A DNA stretch of 64,000 nucleotides. Source: Bovifimicola ammoniilytica (lineage in GTDB: Bacteria; Bacillota; Clostridia; Lachnospirales; Lachnospiraceae). The DNA is taken from positions 310,001 to 374,000 of the forward strand of contig NZ_JAOQJN010000001.1 of assembly GCF_025567085.1 (NCBI RefSeq). Direction: 5' to 3'. Both the position numbers and the translations under genes were made by a program. Positions 26,236-34,533 of the stretch are shown here, piece after piece; within the stretch, counting starts at the first letter, position 1; each line of letters opens with the position of its first letter. The notes under the pieces are model-generated. The model did no database searches. It was not told the DNA's origin and saw nothing but the letters and a program-made list of their open reading frames with translations.

Positions 26236-26264
26236 ATTATATATTAGACTTAAGATTTTGTAAA
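26236..26264 (-). promoter_or_regulatory. Promoter of the fluoride-riboswitch transcript
   Basis: On the minus strand TTTACA (26264-26259), a 17-base spacer and a perfect TATAAT (26241-26236). The predicted start is about 26229, exactly at the aptamer's first stem. Confidence 0.8.
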
Positions 26265-26498
26265 GATATATCTTTAAGTCTATGAAATTCCTAAAATGCA
26301 ATTTAATTTTTAAGTCTATAATATATAAGCCTATAAAATAATTGAGAAAATAATATATGTAATGTATAATTTTACATATAATAACAAGATAAGTATTTTG
26401 AAAAATCACACCTGATAAATGTAAAGAATATATAAGAAATTAAAGGAGGATAAGTTAATCTTATGACAGAAAATGTATAGGATTATACGGAAATATTT
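26265..26498. other. AT-rich intergenic stretch with a blocked upstream start
   Basis: There is no gene. Near the right end a strong AAAGGAGG site precedes ATG 26463, which is in frame with the next gene but closed by TAG at 26478-26480. Confidence 0.5.
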
Positions 26499-27122
26499 AT
26501 GCTTACAAGAGAAGATGTATTAAATTATGGATTATCATTTCCGGGAACATATAAAGAAGCTCCATTTCATGATCAGAACTGGCAGCTTGTACGTGTTACA
26601 GACAATAAAAAGGTTTTCTTATGGACATATGAAAGAGATGGATATCTTAATCTGAATGTGAAAGTGGACCCTGAGTGGAGAGATTTTTTTAGAAATGCAT
26701 ATGAAAGTGTTATTCCGGGCTATCATCTTAACAAGGAACATTGGAATACGATAATAATCGATGGAACAATACCTGATGGTGAAATTAAGAAAATGATTGA
26801 GGAAAGCTACAGAATAATAACAGACAGTCCGACTAAGAGAATCTACGAGGCAGTCAAAAAGATTCCTAAGGGCAAAGTAGCAACATATGGTCAGATTGCT
26901 AAAATGGCAGGAAATGAAAGAATGTCAAGAGCAGTTGGAAATGCATTACATAAAAACCCCGAACCTGATAAGATTTCCTGCTATAAAGTAGTAAATTCCA
27001 AGGGAGAATTAGCAAGTGAATTTGTGTTTGGAGGAAGAGATGTTCAGGCAAAACTCTTAGAAGCAGATGGGATAGAAGTTGTGAATAATAAAGTAGATTT
27101 GAATAAATACGGTATGAAGTAA
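26499..27122 (+). CDS. YjbR/MmcQ domain fused to an alkyltransferase-like (MGMT) domain
   Basis: 207 residues. Residues 1-~105 are the YjbR/MmcQ fold (F-P-G-T-Y-K-E-A-P-F, W-N-T-I-I-I-D-G-T-I). Residues ~112-200 are the DNA-binding domain of O6-alkylguanine transferases: I-P-K-G-K-V-A-T-Y-G-Q-I-A, S-R-A-V-G-N-A-L-H-K-N-P. The usual P-C-H-R active site reads S-C-Y-K here: Cys is kept, His and Arg are changed. It should flag or repair alkylated DNA, but efficient methyl transfer is doubtful. ATG 26499 has no good ribosome site. A strong site serves ATG 26463, whose frame stops after five codons. Confidence 0.82.
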   Translation: MLTREDVLNYGLSFPGTYKEAPFHDQNWQLVRVTDNKKVFLWTYERDGYLNLNVKVDPEWRDFFRNAYESVIPGYHLNKEHWNTIIIDGTIPDGEIKKMIEESYRIITDSPTKRIYEAVKKIPKGKVATYGQIAKMAGNERMSRAVGNALHKNPEPDKISCYKVVNSKGELASEFVFGGRDVQAKLLEADGIEVVNNKVDLNKYGMK

Positions 27123-27255
27123 TATAGCATATAAAATGACTATAGTATGAAATGATATGTCATATAAAATACGATATATATTGGATAAAGGAATATTGTC
27201 AAGCTAAATTATAAGGCATATATTTCGATTTTATAAGCGAGGACAGAAAAGAAAA

Positions 27256-28392
27256 ATGAAACATAAAGAGATATTTAAGTTTATAAAAAAGGAAGTAGTG
27301 CTTGTAATTGCCATAAGTCTCGCAATTATATCAGCTATAATAGTGCCACCCTCTAAAAAATATATGGATTATATAGATTTCAGAACACTTGCAATTTTAT
27401 TTTGTCTGATGACGGTTACAGCAGGCCTTAAGAGACAAGAAGTGTTTGAGAAAATGGGACAATTTCTGTTATTAAAGACCAGAAATCTGTTTCAATTAAT
27501 TTTAGTTCTTATTACGCTATGCTTTTTTAGTGGAATGATAATTACAAATGATGTGGCATTAATTACATTTGTACCATTTACATTTGTGGTATTCAATATG
27601 TTAAGAGAGGAACAGAGAAAGAAATTAATTCTGCCTGTGATATGCATACAGACAATTGCAGCTAATATGGGAAGTATGCTGACACCGTTAGGTAATCCAC
27701 AAAACCTGTATCTGTATGGTAAAAGTGGTATGTCACTAGGAAGATTTTGCCTGATAATGCTGCCGTATACAGTTGTGTCACTTGCTTTAATTATTCTGTG
27801 GACAGCATTTATAAGCCGTAAGGTCGATAGAAAAATCGAAAAAGACTGGATAAAAATTGAAAATGTAAATGGTGATAAAAAGATAATAGTAATGCATTTT
27901 CTAATGTTTATATTGTGTCTCTTAGTGGTTTTAAGAATAATTGATTATAAATACATATTTGTAATTACCTTACTTGCAAATATTATTTTTGACAGAAAAA
28001 CACTCAAAAATGTTGATTACTCATTGCTGTTTACGTTCATAGGTTTTTTTATATTTGTGGGAAATATAAGAAGTATTACCGCATTTTCAAATTGGATTAA
28101 CGGAATTATCAATGGAAATGAAATTATGGTTGCAGTACTTTCAAGCCAGATAGTAAGTAACGTTCCAACAGCCCTGTTATTATCAGGTTTTACCGATAAA
28201 ATCAGGCTGTTAGTAATAGGAACTAATATAGGTGGATTAGGAACATTAATTGCCTCAATGGCAAGTCTTATTTCATATCGACAAATTGTCAGAGAACTTC
28301 CGGGACGTAAGGGAGAATATTTTAAGCTTTTTACCATTGCAAATATAGTTTTTCTTATAATTATGCTTATGGTAAGAGTGATCACCAAGTAA
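27256..28392 (+). CDS. Anion permease, ArsB/SLC13-like
   Basis: 378 residues with ~10 TM helices. I-T-N-D-V-A-L-I-T-F-V-P near 95 and L-T-P-L-G-N-P-Q-N-L-Y-L near 140 are the ion-transporter family hairpin motifs, repeated in the second half as S-N-V-P-T-A-L-L-L and G-T-N-I-G-G-L-G-T. It may carry arsenite, a dicarboxylate or another anion. The giant palindrome at 28389 begins at its stop codon. Confidence 0.82.
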   Translation: MKHKEIFKFIKKEVVLVIAISLAIISAIIVPPSKKYMDYIDFRTLAILFCLMTVTAGLKRQEVFEKMGQFLLLKTRNLFQLILVLITLCFFSGMIITNDVALITFVPFTFVVFNMLREEQRKKLILPVICIQTIAANMGSMLTPLGNPQNLYLYGKSGMSLGRFCLIMLPYTVVSLALIILWTAFISRKVDRKIEKDWIKIENVNGDKKIIVMHFLMFILCLLVVLRIIDYKYIFVITLLANIIFDRKTLKNVDYSLLFTFIGFFIFVGNIRSITAFSNWINGIINGNEIMVAVLSSQIVSNVPTALLLSGFTDKIRLLVIGTNIGGLGTLIASMASLISYRQIVRELPGRKGEYFKLFTIANIVFLIIMLMVRVITK

Positions 28393-28710
28393 AATCTTTT
28401 TATTAACGAAATTTTGTATTTAATTATCAGATTTATGATTATGCAAGAGACTATGTCTATGAAATATCCTTTCATATTCCTTAATCGGGTGTGATTAAAT
28501 ACCGCCCTATGCAAAGTTTATTACGGTGCAGTAAATCAAACGCGCTTCGCTTGAACGGTGATTTATTGCACCGGCTTTTGCATATGGCGGCATATAACTC
28601 ACACGCACGATACGTCATAAATCAAGGATATTTCATAGACATAGTTCCTTGCATTAATATTTTACCTGATATATAAATACAAAATTTAAGTTATTAAGAA
28701 AGATTTTACA
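28389..28710. repeat. Giant palindrome, copy A (~320 nt)
   Basis: The left arm, from GTAAAATCTTT through CTATGTCTATGAAATATCC to TACGGTGCAGTAAATC, is the imperfect reverse complement of the right arm, which ends AAAGATTTTAC at 28710. The turn lies near CGCGCTTCGCTTG (28540-28555). The inner ~170 nt is shared with copy B at 63309-63840. The outer arms are not shared, yet still pair within the copy. It could act as a very long hairpin RNA after the permease gene or be a fold-back mobile element. Confidence 0.85.
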
Positions 28711-28878
28711 TAAATTATTCATAGAATTTACCTGAATAAGATAGTGAATTTTACCTGTACAACATATATTTTAATTATGAAATAAAAGATGTCTAGTATA
28801 GTGCATATATTTAGATTAAGAAAGCGAACAGTATATCGCATAATTAAAATATGTGTCATAAATCAGGAGGCGGTACAG

Positions 28879-29112
28879 ATGAAATTCCTATGGAATTATT
28901 ACAGAAAAAAAGAGTGGAGTAGAAATAAAAAGGTTATGGCTTTTGTGCTATTAAATATTCTGTGTTGCGGAATAATTGGCTTTGGATTCTGGACAATTAT
29001 CAGTCAGATAGCACTTAAAACCATAACCTGGTTAGTTGTATTTGTGGGATATTCAGCATTCTTTCCGGGATATCTTGGTGGAATCCTGACAGTCTACCGA
29101 ATGGAATACTAA
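28879..29112 (+). CDS. Small two-TM protein of unknown function
   Basis: 77 residues from ATG 28879, chosen because AGGAGG lies eight bases upstream. A basic head (Y-Y-R-K-K-E-W-S-R-N-K-K) is followed by TM helices at ~20-42 and ~48-70. I do not recognise a family. Confidence 0.6.
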   Translation: MKFLWNYYRKKEWSRNKKVMAFVLLNILCCGIIGFGFWTIISQIALKTITWLVVFVGYSAFFPGYLGGILTVYRMEY

Positions 29113-29178
29113 ATTTATGTGTTTTTAGCCATATGATTGGCTCAAGAAATTAAAAACCTGGCTATAAAAGTATTAAAC

Positions 29179-30531
29179 TTATGCATTCTTAGCCAAATGC
29201 TTTTTCATAAATCTTGCATATACTATGAAAATCAATGTACCTGTAAATATCCACGAAACTACATAGACATTCATAAGCATATCAAATGTTTTGTGTGCAT
29301 TGAAGATAGTATATAACCATATAAGTCTGAATACTACAGTACCAAGGACTGTTATTATGGCAGGTTCTAAAGATTTACCCATACCTCTCAGTGCTGAGCT
29401 GCCAACCTCATAAGTAGCTGTAAGTCCTTCAAGTGAACCTACATGATGAAGCCTGATAAGTCCATAAGCGGCAACCGTAGGACTTATTGTATATATGCTA
29501 ACGAAGAAGCCATCCCATATTAAGAAGATAACACTTAATATTTCTGTAAATGTGAAGCCATATAAGAGGCACAGACCGAAAATCTTATTACATCTCTTAA
29601 CATTTCCTGCACCGTAATTCTGGCTGATAAATGTAACCGCAGCCTGTGCAAATGCAGACGATATATCATATGTAAAATATTCAAAATTTAATGCAAGTGA
29701 TGAACCGGCAATTGCATCTGAACCAAACGAATTAATTCCTGATTGAATGAAAATATTCGAAATAGAGAATAAAGCACCCTGAATACCGGCTGGAATACCG
29801 ATTGCAAGAATTTTTCCTAGATGTTCTTTATTTATTTCCATATCCTTGAAAATGAATTTGAATTCATTTTGTCTTGTGCATAAATAACGCATAACAAGAA
29901 ATGCACTAATTATATTAGATACTACAGTTCCGATTGCCACACCTGAAACACCAAGATGAAATACGATAACTAATAAAAGGTTAAGAGCAACATTTACGAC
30001 ACCGGAAATAAGAAGATAATACATAGGCCGCCTTGTATCACCGACACTTCTTAGAATTGCCGAACCAAAATTATAAATAACCATAAATGGTATGCTGATA
30101 AAATATATTTCGATATAGAGCATTGCATCGTTTAAGATTTCATGTGGAGTACCTGAAGCTATCAGAATAGTTTTGGCAGTAATCATACCTATTACCATTA
30201 ATACAAGTCCAAGAACCAATCCGAATGTAATTATTGTATGTACCATATCATGAATTTTTTCACGTTTGTTCTGACCTATAAGATTAGCTAAAGCAGCATT
30301 AGGTCCGACTGAAAGACCAACAATAAGGGTTACAAATATACCGACTATGGCGACACAGCTTCCAACTGCTGGAAGCGCGTTACTATTTGCAAATCTTCCA
30401 ACAACCGCTACATCGGCTGAATTAAATAATTGCTGTAAAATACTGCTGAAAGCAAGAGGTAAAGCAAAAAGAATAAGCTTACCTGAAAGATTGCCATTTA
30501 GCATATCCATTTCTTTAGAATTGTTTGCCAT
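29179..30531 (-). CDS. MATE-family multidrug/cation antiporter
   Basis: From ATG 30531 there are 450 residues with 12 TM helices. The N-half motif L-P-L-A-F-S-S-I-L-Q-Q-L-F-N-S-A-D, V-G-P-N-A-A-L-A-N-L-I-G and the C-half S-Q-N-Y-G-A-G motif are standard for MATE proteins, here in the NorM/DinF-like group. It expels organic cations or toxic metabolites. Its 5' leader is a four-hairpin RNA (copy B), so its translation may be controlled at RNA level. Confidence 0.93.
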   Translation of the reverse strand: MANNSKEMDMLNGNLSGKLILFALPLAFSSILQQLFNSADVAVVGRFANSNALPAVGSCVAIVGIFVTLIVGLSVGPNAALANLIGQNKREKIHDMVHTIITFGLVLGLVLMVIGMITAKTILIASGTPHEILNDAMLYIEIYFISIPFMVIYNFGSAILRSVGDTRRPMYYLLISGVVNVALNLLLVIVFHLGVSGVAIGTVVSNIISAFLVMRYLCTRQNEFKFIFKDMEINKEHLGKILAIGIPAGIQGALFSISNIFIQSGINSFGSDAIAGSSLALNFEYFTYDISSAFAQAAVTFISQNYGAGNVKRCNKIFGLCLLYGFTFTEILSVIFLIWDGFFVSIYTISPTVAAYGLIRLHHVGSLEGLTATYEVGSSALRGMGKSLEPAIITVLGTVVFRLIWLYTIFNAHKTFDMLMNVYVVSWIFTGTLIFIVYARFMKKHLAKNA

Positions 30532-30688
30532 AATAATCTCCATTTCTGAGCAACTTACTGCGAAGAGGAGATGAGAAATTCGCACAGGCGATTTCTCATC
30601 TGCCATAGAGCTATTTGCTTTTGTTCAGAAACAAATAGCCATGTGAAATAATCGTATTAGCATTATTTTCACATTAATCCTCATTCGT
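30532..30688 (-). ncRNA. Four-hairpin 5' leader, copy B (upstream of MATE gene)
   Basis: On the minus strand it begins ACGAATGAGGATTA. Hairpin 1 is TGTGAAAATAAT/ATTATTTCACA and hairpin 2 is GCTATTTG/CAAATAGC. The linker TCTATGGCAGA follows, then hairpin 3 GATGAGAAAT/ATTTCTCATC, and last CTCC...GGAG ending AAATGGAGATTATTATG. Order, linkers and end match copies A and C while the stem sequences differ, so base pairing rather than sequence is kept. It includes the ribosome site of the MATE gene. Confidence 0.7.
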
Positions 30689-30979
30689 ATAATATTAATA
30701 TCATCTTATACCGATAAAATGTATAAGACTACTAATTTTTATAACTAATATTATATAATAATAAGCAGAAATATTTATGTCAATTGGAAATTGAAATGAA
30801 TTGTATAAAAATTGAAGTGGATTGTATTAAAATTGAAATGAATTGTATAAAAACTGAAGTGGATTGTATTAAAATTAATAATATATTGACGTAAAATTGA
30901 TACAACGTTAAAATTATATATATTTATATAACACATTTTAAATATAACAAGTATAAGCGGAATGGAGATAGAATATAAA
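30689..30979. other. AT-rich intergenic stretch before the SEC-C gene
   Basis: Apart from the 21-bp tandem repeat at 30790-30873 nothing coding is seen. It is extremely AT-rich and probably holds the divergent promoters of the MATE and SEC-C genes. Confidence 0.5.
30790..30873 (+). repeat. Four 21-bp tandem repeats
   Basis: Units start at 30790, 30811, 30832 and 30853. They alternate between ATTGAAATGAATTGTATAAAA and ATTGAAGTGGATTGTATTAAA forms, so the true period may be 42. At 21 bases per unit (two helical turns) a bound protein would meet the same DNA face each time. They sit between the divergent MATE and SEC-C genes, a plausible regulator site. Confidence 0.8.
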
Positions 30980-31993
30980 ATGGAAGAAAATAATAAAGAA
31001 GTATTAAATGCTATAAAAGAGGGAAATGCCAGATTTAATAGTAAGAAGAAAGAAGAGAACCTGAAAGCAGTTCCGGAGAAATTTGCTGGGAATTACAGCA
31101 AAGCAATGGATTATGAAGATGATTGCAGATATGATAAAGCAAGAGATATTTGTAAATGGATACTTAATGATGAAGAGGGTAAGGATATCGAGGCTGTAAA
31201 GATTATGTTAGCCAGAGTGTATCCGAAAGTTCTAGAGATGGATATTCAGGACAGCAATAGAAAATACCAGGAAGATGTAAGTGAATATTTTGAATTCTTA
31301 GACAACATTACAATGAATGATTTAATGCAGGAATATATAGTTGAGACGTTGGCAAGATTCTGTAATCTTATGGATAATGAATGGTATTGTCCTTTATTCA
31401 ATGAATTTGTAAAGACAATTGATAGTAAGGGATACCTGAGTGAAGAATACAGAGATGTTTTAGATTCTGCATATGCTTCTTATGAATCAACAGAATATTT
31501 TGAGGATGGACATTTAGGAATAATTATGAAAAATGTTCTTAAATCAGGATATGAGAGACGATACGTTGTAGATTCAATTAAAAGTGAAGATAAAAAGAGA
31601 AAGATGGAGATAGAGATAAATACAAGCTTTTATAATCTCTGTCAGTACCTAAATGAACATAGCGAAGAAACAGAATATATTAAGGAAGAATATCCATATA
31701 GTTATAAGACAATTGAAGATGATATCAAGCTTATAAAGGAAGATAAATCTAGATACGAAGAAGATATTCTTACGCAGTTAGAGAAATATACAGCTAAAGA
31801 CATTGACAGGGAAGCATTAAGAGAAGCTATGTATAAGGCATATGAATATATGATTAACAGCAGACCAAAGCCAACAGTTGTACATTCAGGTAAGACAACC
31901 TATTACAGGGATGGCAGAAAGGTTGGAAGAAATGACCTTTGCCCTTGTGGAAGCGGAAAGAAATATAAACAGTGCTGTGGCAAAGACATTTAA
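30980..31993 (+). CDS. SEC-C motif protein with helical repeats
   Basis: About 337 residues from ATG 30980 (GGAG 13 bases upstream; ATG 30962 is an alternative). The body is helical and acidic with TPR-like spacing. The last 25 residues, G-R-N-D-L-C-P-C-G-S-G-K-K-Y-K-Q-C-C-G, are a SEC-C zinc knuckle as found in SecA tails and many unknown proteins. It may recruit a partner through zinc-bound peptide binding. The function is unknown. Confidence 0.75.
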   Translation: MEENNKEVLNAIKEGNARFNSKKKEENLKAVPEKFAGNYSKAMDYEDDCRYDKARDICKWILNDEEGKDIEAVKIMLARVYPKVLEMDIQDSNRKYQEDVSEYFEFLDNITMNDLMQEYIVETLARFCNLMDNEWYCPLFNEFVKTIDSKGYLSEEYRDVLDSAYASYESTEYFEDGHLGIIMKNVLKSGYERRYVVDSIKSEDKKRKMEIEINTSFYNLCQYLNEHSEETEYIKEEYPYSYKTIEDDIKLIKEDKSRYEEDILTQLEKYTAKDIDREALREAMYKAYEYMINSRPKPTVVHSGKTTYYRDGRKVGRNDLCPCGSGKKYKQCCGKDI

Positions 31994-32129
31994 CGTGAGA
32001 TGTAGATAGTGTGAAAATCTATGTAAAATCCATATAAAAATTTATTTGATATGTTAATTTTTCACATGGCTATATGTAAATTAAATAGATAGCAAACAGT
32101 CCATATGGCAAGCAGGAAATGAGGAAAAT

Positions 32130-32591
32130 ATGATAATTATAACAGTTGTAGATGATGATTATGGCTTATTATTTAATAACAGAAGAGTAAGTAAGGACAG
32201 GATTCTCAGGGAAAAGATTAAGGAAATAACAAAAGGCTCAAAGTTATTTATGAATGAATATTCATATGGGCAGTTTAGTGAGGACGAGTTCAATAATATA
32301 GTTGTTGATGAAGATTTTCTTAACAAAGCAGGAGATGAAGATTTCTGTTTTGTGGAGAATGTGGATATTAAACCATATTTACAAGAAATTCATAGAATTA
32401 TTTTGTTCAGATGGAACCGTATATATCCAAGTGATTTCAGATTTCCAAAGGAGATATTAGAAGATTTTAACAGAGAAGGAATATGTGAATTTGCCGGAAG
32501 CTCCCACGATAAGATAAGTCAGGACAACTATAAGGAGTCTGTAAGAAAAGTAAAGTCAGGTAAATTATTTACGGTTTATAACATTTGCTAG
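32130..32591 (+). CDS. Conserved hypothetical protein
   Basis: 153 residues. The start V-V-D-D-D-Y-G-L-L-F-N-N-R-R-V-S and the middle V-E-N-V-D-I-K-P-Y look like a small family sometimes labelled as ribonuclease Z in Lachnospiraceae. No metallo-beta-lactamase motif is present, so that label is not supported. No signal or TM segment. Function unknown. Confidence 0.6.
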   Translation: MIIITVVDDDYGLLFNNRRVSKDRILREKIKEITKGSKLFMNEYSYGQFSEDEFNNIVVDEDFLNKAGDEDFCFVENVDIKPYLQEIHRIILFRWNRIYPSDFRFPKEILEDFNREGICEFAGSSHDKISQDNYKESVRKVKSGKLFTVYNIC

Positions 32592-32646
32592 AAAGTATTT
32601 TATAAAAAATATAATTTTATAATTTGTTAAAGATAGATTTGACGGA

Positions 32647-33813
32647 ATGGATAAGAAAATGATTAAGAAATATATTTCAAGATTAGTAGTAATTTTACTA
32701 ACTGTTTTTATGCTGCTTGGTATAAGTGGCTGTGCAGAGACTGAAGATAGTGTATCAAAGCTCACAACCACTAGTATAAAAACATCAGAAGAGACAAATG
32801 AAAATGAAATAACTACAGAGTTGGATTCAGAGATTGAAGAGATTCAGAACCAGGAAGATAATGAGGAATTACCAGTCAGTCAGATTCCTGTAAATGTACA
32901 AAGTTCAAATGAAAATATCAGCTTATCTAATATTCCGGCATATACAGGTAATGCATATGTAGCAGTTAATAATAATAATCCTTATTTTACTGATGAAGAT
33001 AAAAGCAGAACAGATGCATTTGAAACATATAGCGACCTTGACGGGGCAGGCAGATGTGGTGTGGCATATGCAAATATTTGTAAGGAAATAATGCCTACGG
33101 AGAAGAGAGGTAAAATCGGTTCAGTTAAGCCGACAGGCTGGCATACCATCAAATATGATATAGTAGATGGAAAATATCTGTATAACAGATGTCATTTGAT
33201 TGGATTTCAGTTAGCCGGTGAAAATGCCAATAATAAAAATCTTATTACAGGTACAAGATATCTTAATGTGACAGGAATGCTGCCATTTGAAAATATGGTA
33301 AGCGATTATGTTAAAGAAACAAACAATCATGTTTTATATAGAGTTACACCGGTTTTCGAAGGCAATAATTTGCTTGCTTCAGGTGTATTGATTGAAGCAT
33401 ATTCGGTAGAAGATGGTGGTGCAGGAATTACATTTTGTGTATATTGCTATAATGTACAGCCGGGAATTGATATTAATTATGCAAATGGAGACAGTAGTTT
33501 AGCTGCTGTACAGACTCAGACATCAGTTGCACAGACACCGGCACAGACAGAACCACCAACGACACAGCCACAGACACAACCACAGACACAACCACAGACA
33601 CAACCACAGACACAACAACAGATTCAGACAGAGGTACCACAACAGAATGTAAGTGTAAATACATATATTATTAATACAAATACAGGTAAGTTTCATTATC
33701 CAAATTGCAGAAGTGTAAATCAGATGGCAGACAAGAATAAGCTTGAATATACTGGTACAAGAGATGAGGTAATTGCACAGGGATATGCTCCTTGTGGAAA
33801 TTGTAGACCATAA
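32647..33813 (+). CDS. Secreted DNA/RNA non-specific endonuclease lipoprotein
   Basis: 388 residues. A signal ends at the lipobox L-G-I-S-G-C near residue 27, so it is anchored outside. A Glu/Thr-rich linker follows. The nuclease domain (~100-280) has the EndA/NucA-type R-C-H-L-I-G-F-Q-L-A-G with N-L-I-T-G-T-R-Y-L-N. The catalytic His is in R-C-H-L and the metal Asn in the N-L-I-T stretch. A P-Q-T-Q repeat follows (~300-325). The C-terminus Y-P-N-C-R-S-V and Y-A-P-C-G-N-C looks like the Ada-type two-Cys zinc module often appended to extracellular nucleases. It probably degrades external DNA for nutrients or uptake. Confidence 0.88.
   Translation: MDKKMIKKYISRLVVILLTVFMLLGISGCAETEDSVSKLTTTSIKTSEETNENEITTELDSEIEEIQNQEDNEELPVSQIPVNVQSSNENISLSNIPAYTGNAYVAVNNNNPYFTDEDKSRTDAFETYSDLDGAGRCGVAYANICKEIMPTEKRGKIGSVKPTGWHTIKYDIVDGKYLYNRCHLIGFQLAGENANNKNLITGTRYLNVTGMLPFENMVSDYVKETNNHVLYRVTPVFEGNNLLASGVLIEAYSVEDGGAGITFCVYCYNVQPGIDINYANGDSSLAAVQTQTSVAQTPAQTEPPTTQPQTQPQTQPQTQPQTQQQIQTEVPQQNVSVNTYIINTNTGKFHYPNCRSVNQMADKNKLEYTGTRDEVIAQGYAPCGNCRP
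33560..33619 (+). repeat. 12-nt tandem repeat encoding P-Q-T-Q
   Basis: CCACAGACACAA is repeated about four to five times inside the nuclease lipoprotein gene and encodes a flexible P-Q-T-Q linker between the nuclease and the Cys module. Copy number could vary by slippage without changing frame. Confidence 0.8.
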
Positions 33814-33870
33814 GAGGTAGTCTAGAGTGATAAGAAATGAAAGCCAAAGCTGAAGAAAAGAGGTATGGTT

Positions 33871-34443
33871 ATGAAGATTGGTGAAGCAAGAGGAATATAT
33901 TCGGCACAATTAAATATTTACGGTGATAAGAAGGCAGAGCTTGATAAAGAGCGAAAAGAATTAGCTAAGAAAATAAAAGCTACACCGGATGGCGCGAAAG
34001 TCTATGAAAATGAAGCTGCGAAACTAGAATTATCATATAATAAAGTATCTGATAAATATGATGAATATAGAGAATTTATGCAGCAGCTTATGGAAATGCA
34101 TATGACTTATTCTAATGTTGAAAGTTCCAGACAACAGGGCGAAACGGCGAAGAAAATAGCTGAAGATGAGGCGAAAGTATTAGAAGTTGCCAGAAGAATT
34201 GCCCATGGCGATAAAGTACCACCAAATGATGAGAAGAAACTTATGGAATATAGTATGGAAATCTATATGGCATCGAAGAACTTAGCGATGCTAAGGAGCC
34301 GGAAAGATAGAAAAGAATATGATTCTCTGTGGGACGATGAAGATGAGAAAGCCCCTGAAAATGCTAATCCTGATGAAGTAGCAGATAATATGGAGCTGGG
34401 AATTGAAAAACCAGAGATAACAGAAATCGGAGACTTAATGTAA
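33871..34443 (+). CDS. Hypothetical coiled-coil protein
   Basis: 190 residues from ATG 33871 (AAGAGG seven bases upstream; ATG 33865 is two codons earlier). It is rich in Lys and Glu with heptad-like helices (~15-70 and ~85-150) and an acidic tail. It lacks TM or signal. Similar proteins are frequent in Lachnospiraceae without known function. Confidence 0.6.
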   Translation: MKIGEARGIYSAQLNIYGDKKAELDKERKELAKKIKATPDGAKVYENEAAKLELSYNKVSDKYDEYREFMQQLMEMHMTYSNVESSRQQGETAKKIAEDEAKVLEVARRIAHGDKVPPNDEKKLMEYSMEIYMASKNLAMLRSRKDRKEYDSLWDDEDEKAPENANPDEVADNMELGIEKPEITEIGDLM

Positions 34444-34455
34444 GTCTCCGATTTC
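34423..34455. terminator. Perfect hairpin over the stop codon
   Basis: GAAATCGGAGACTTA and TAAGTCTCCGATTTC form a 15-bp perfect stem around ATG, with the stop codon of the coiled-coil gene in the right arm. It is followed by a T-rich stretch and acts as a terminator between convergent genes. Confidence 0.75.
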
Positions 34456-34533
34456 TATGTTATTGATTTAATCCTAAGTTCTATGCAATATTATTGTTTA
34501 AATTCCGGTTTTATAATATTTTAAAGCAGCTTA

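Noticed and set aside
32130..32591. Ribonuclease Z label for the 153-residue protein
   Set aside because: No H-x-H-x-D-H motif or metallo-beta-lactamase fold is visible.
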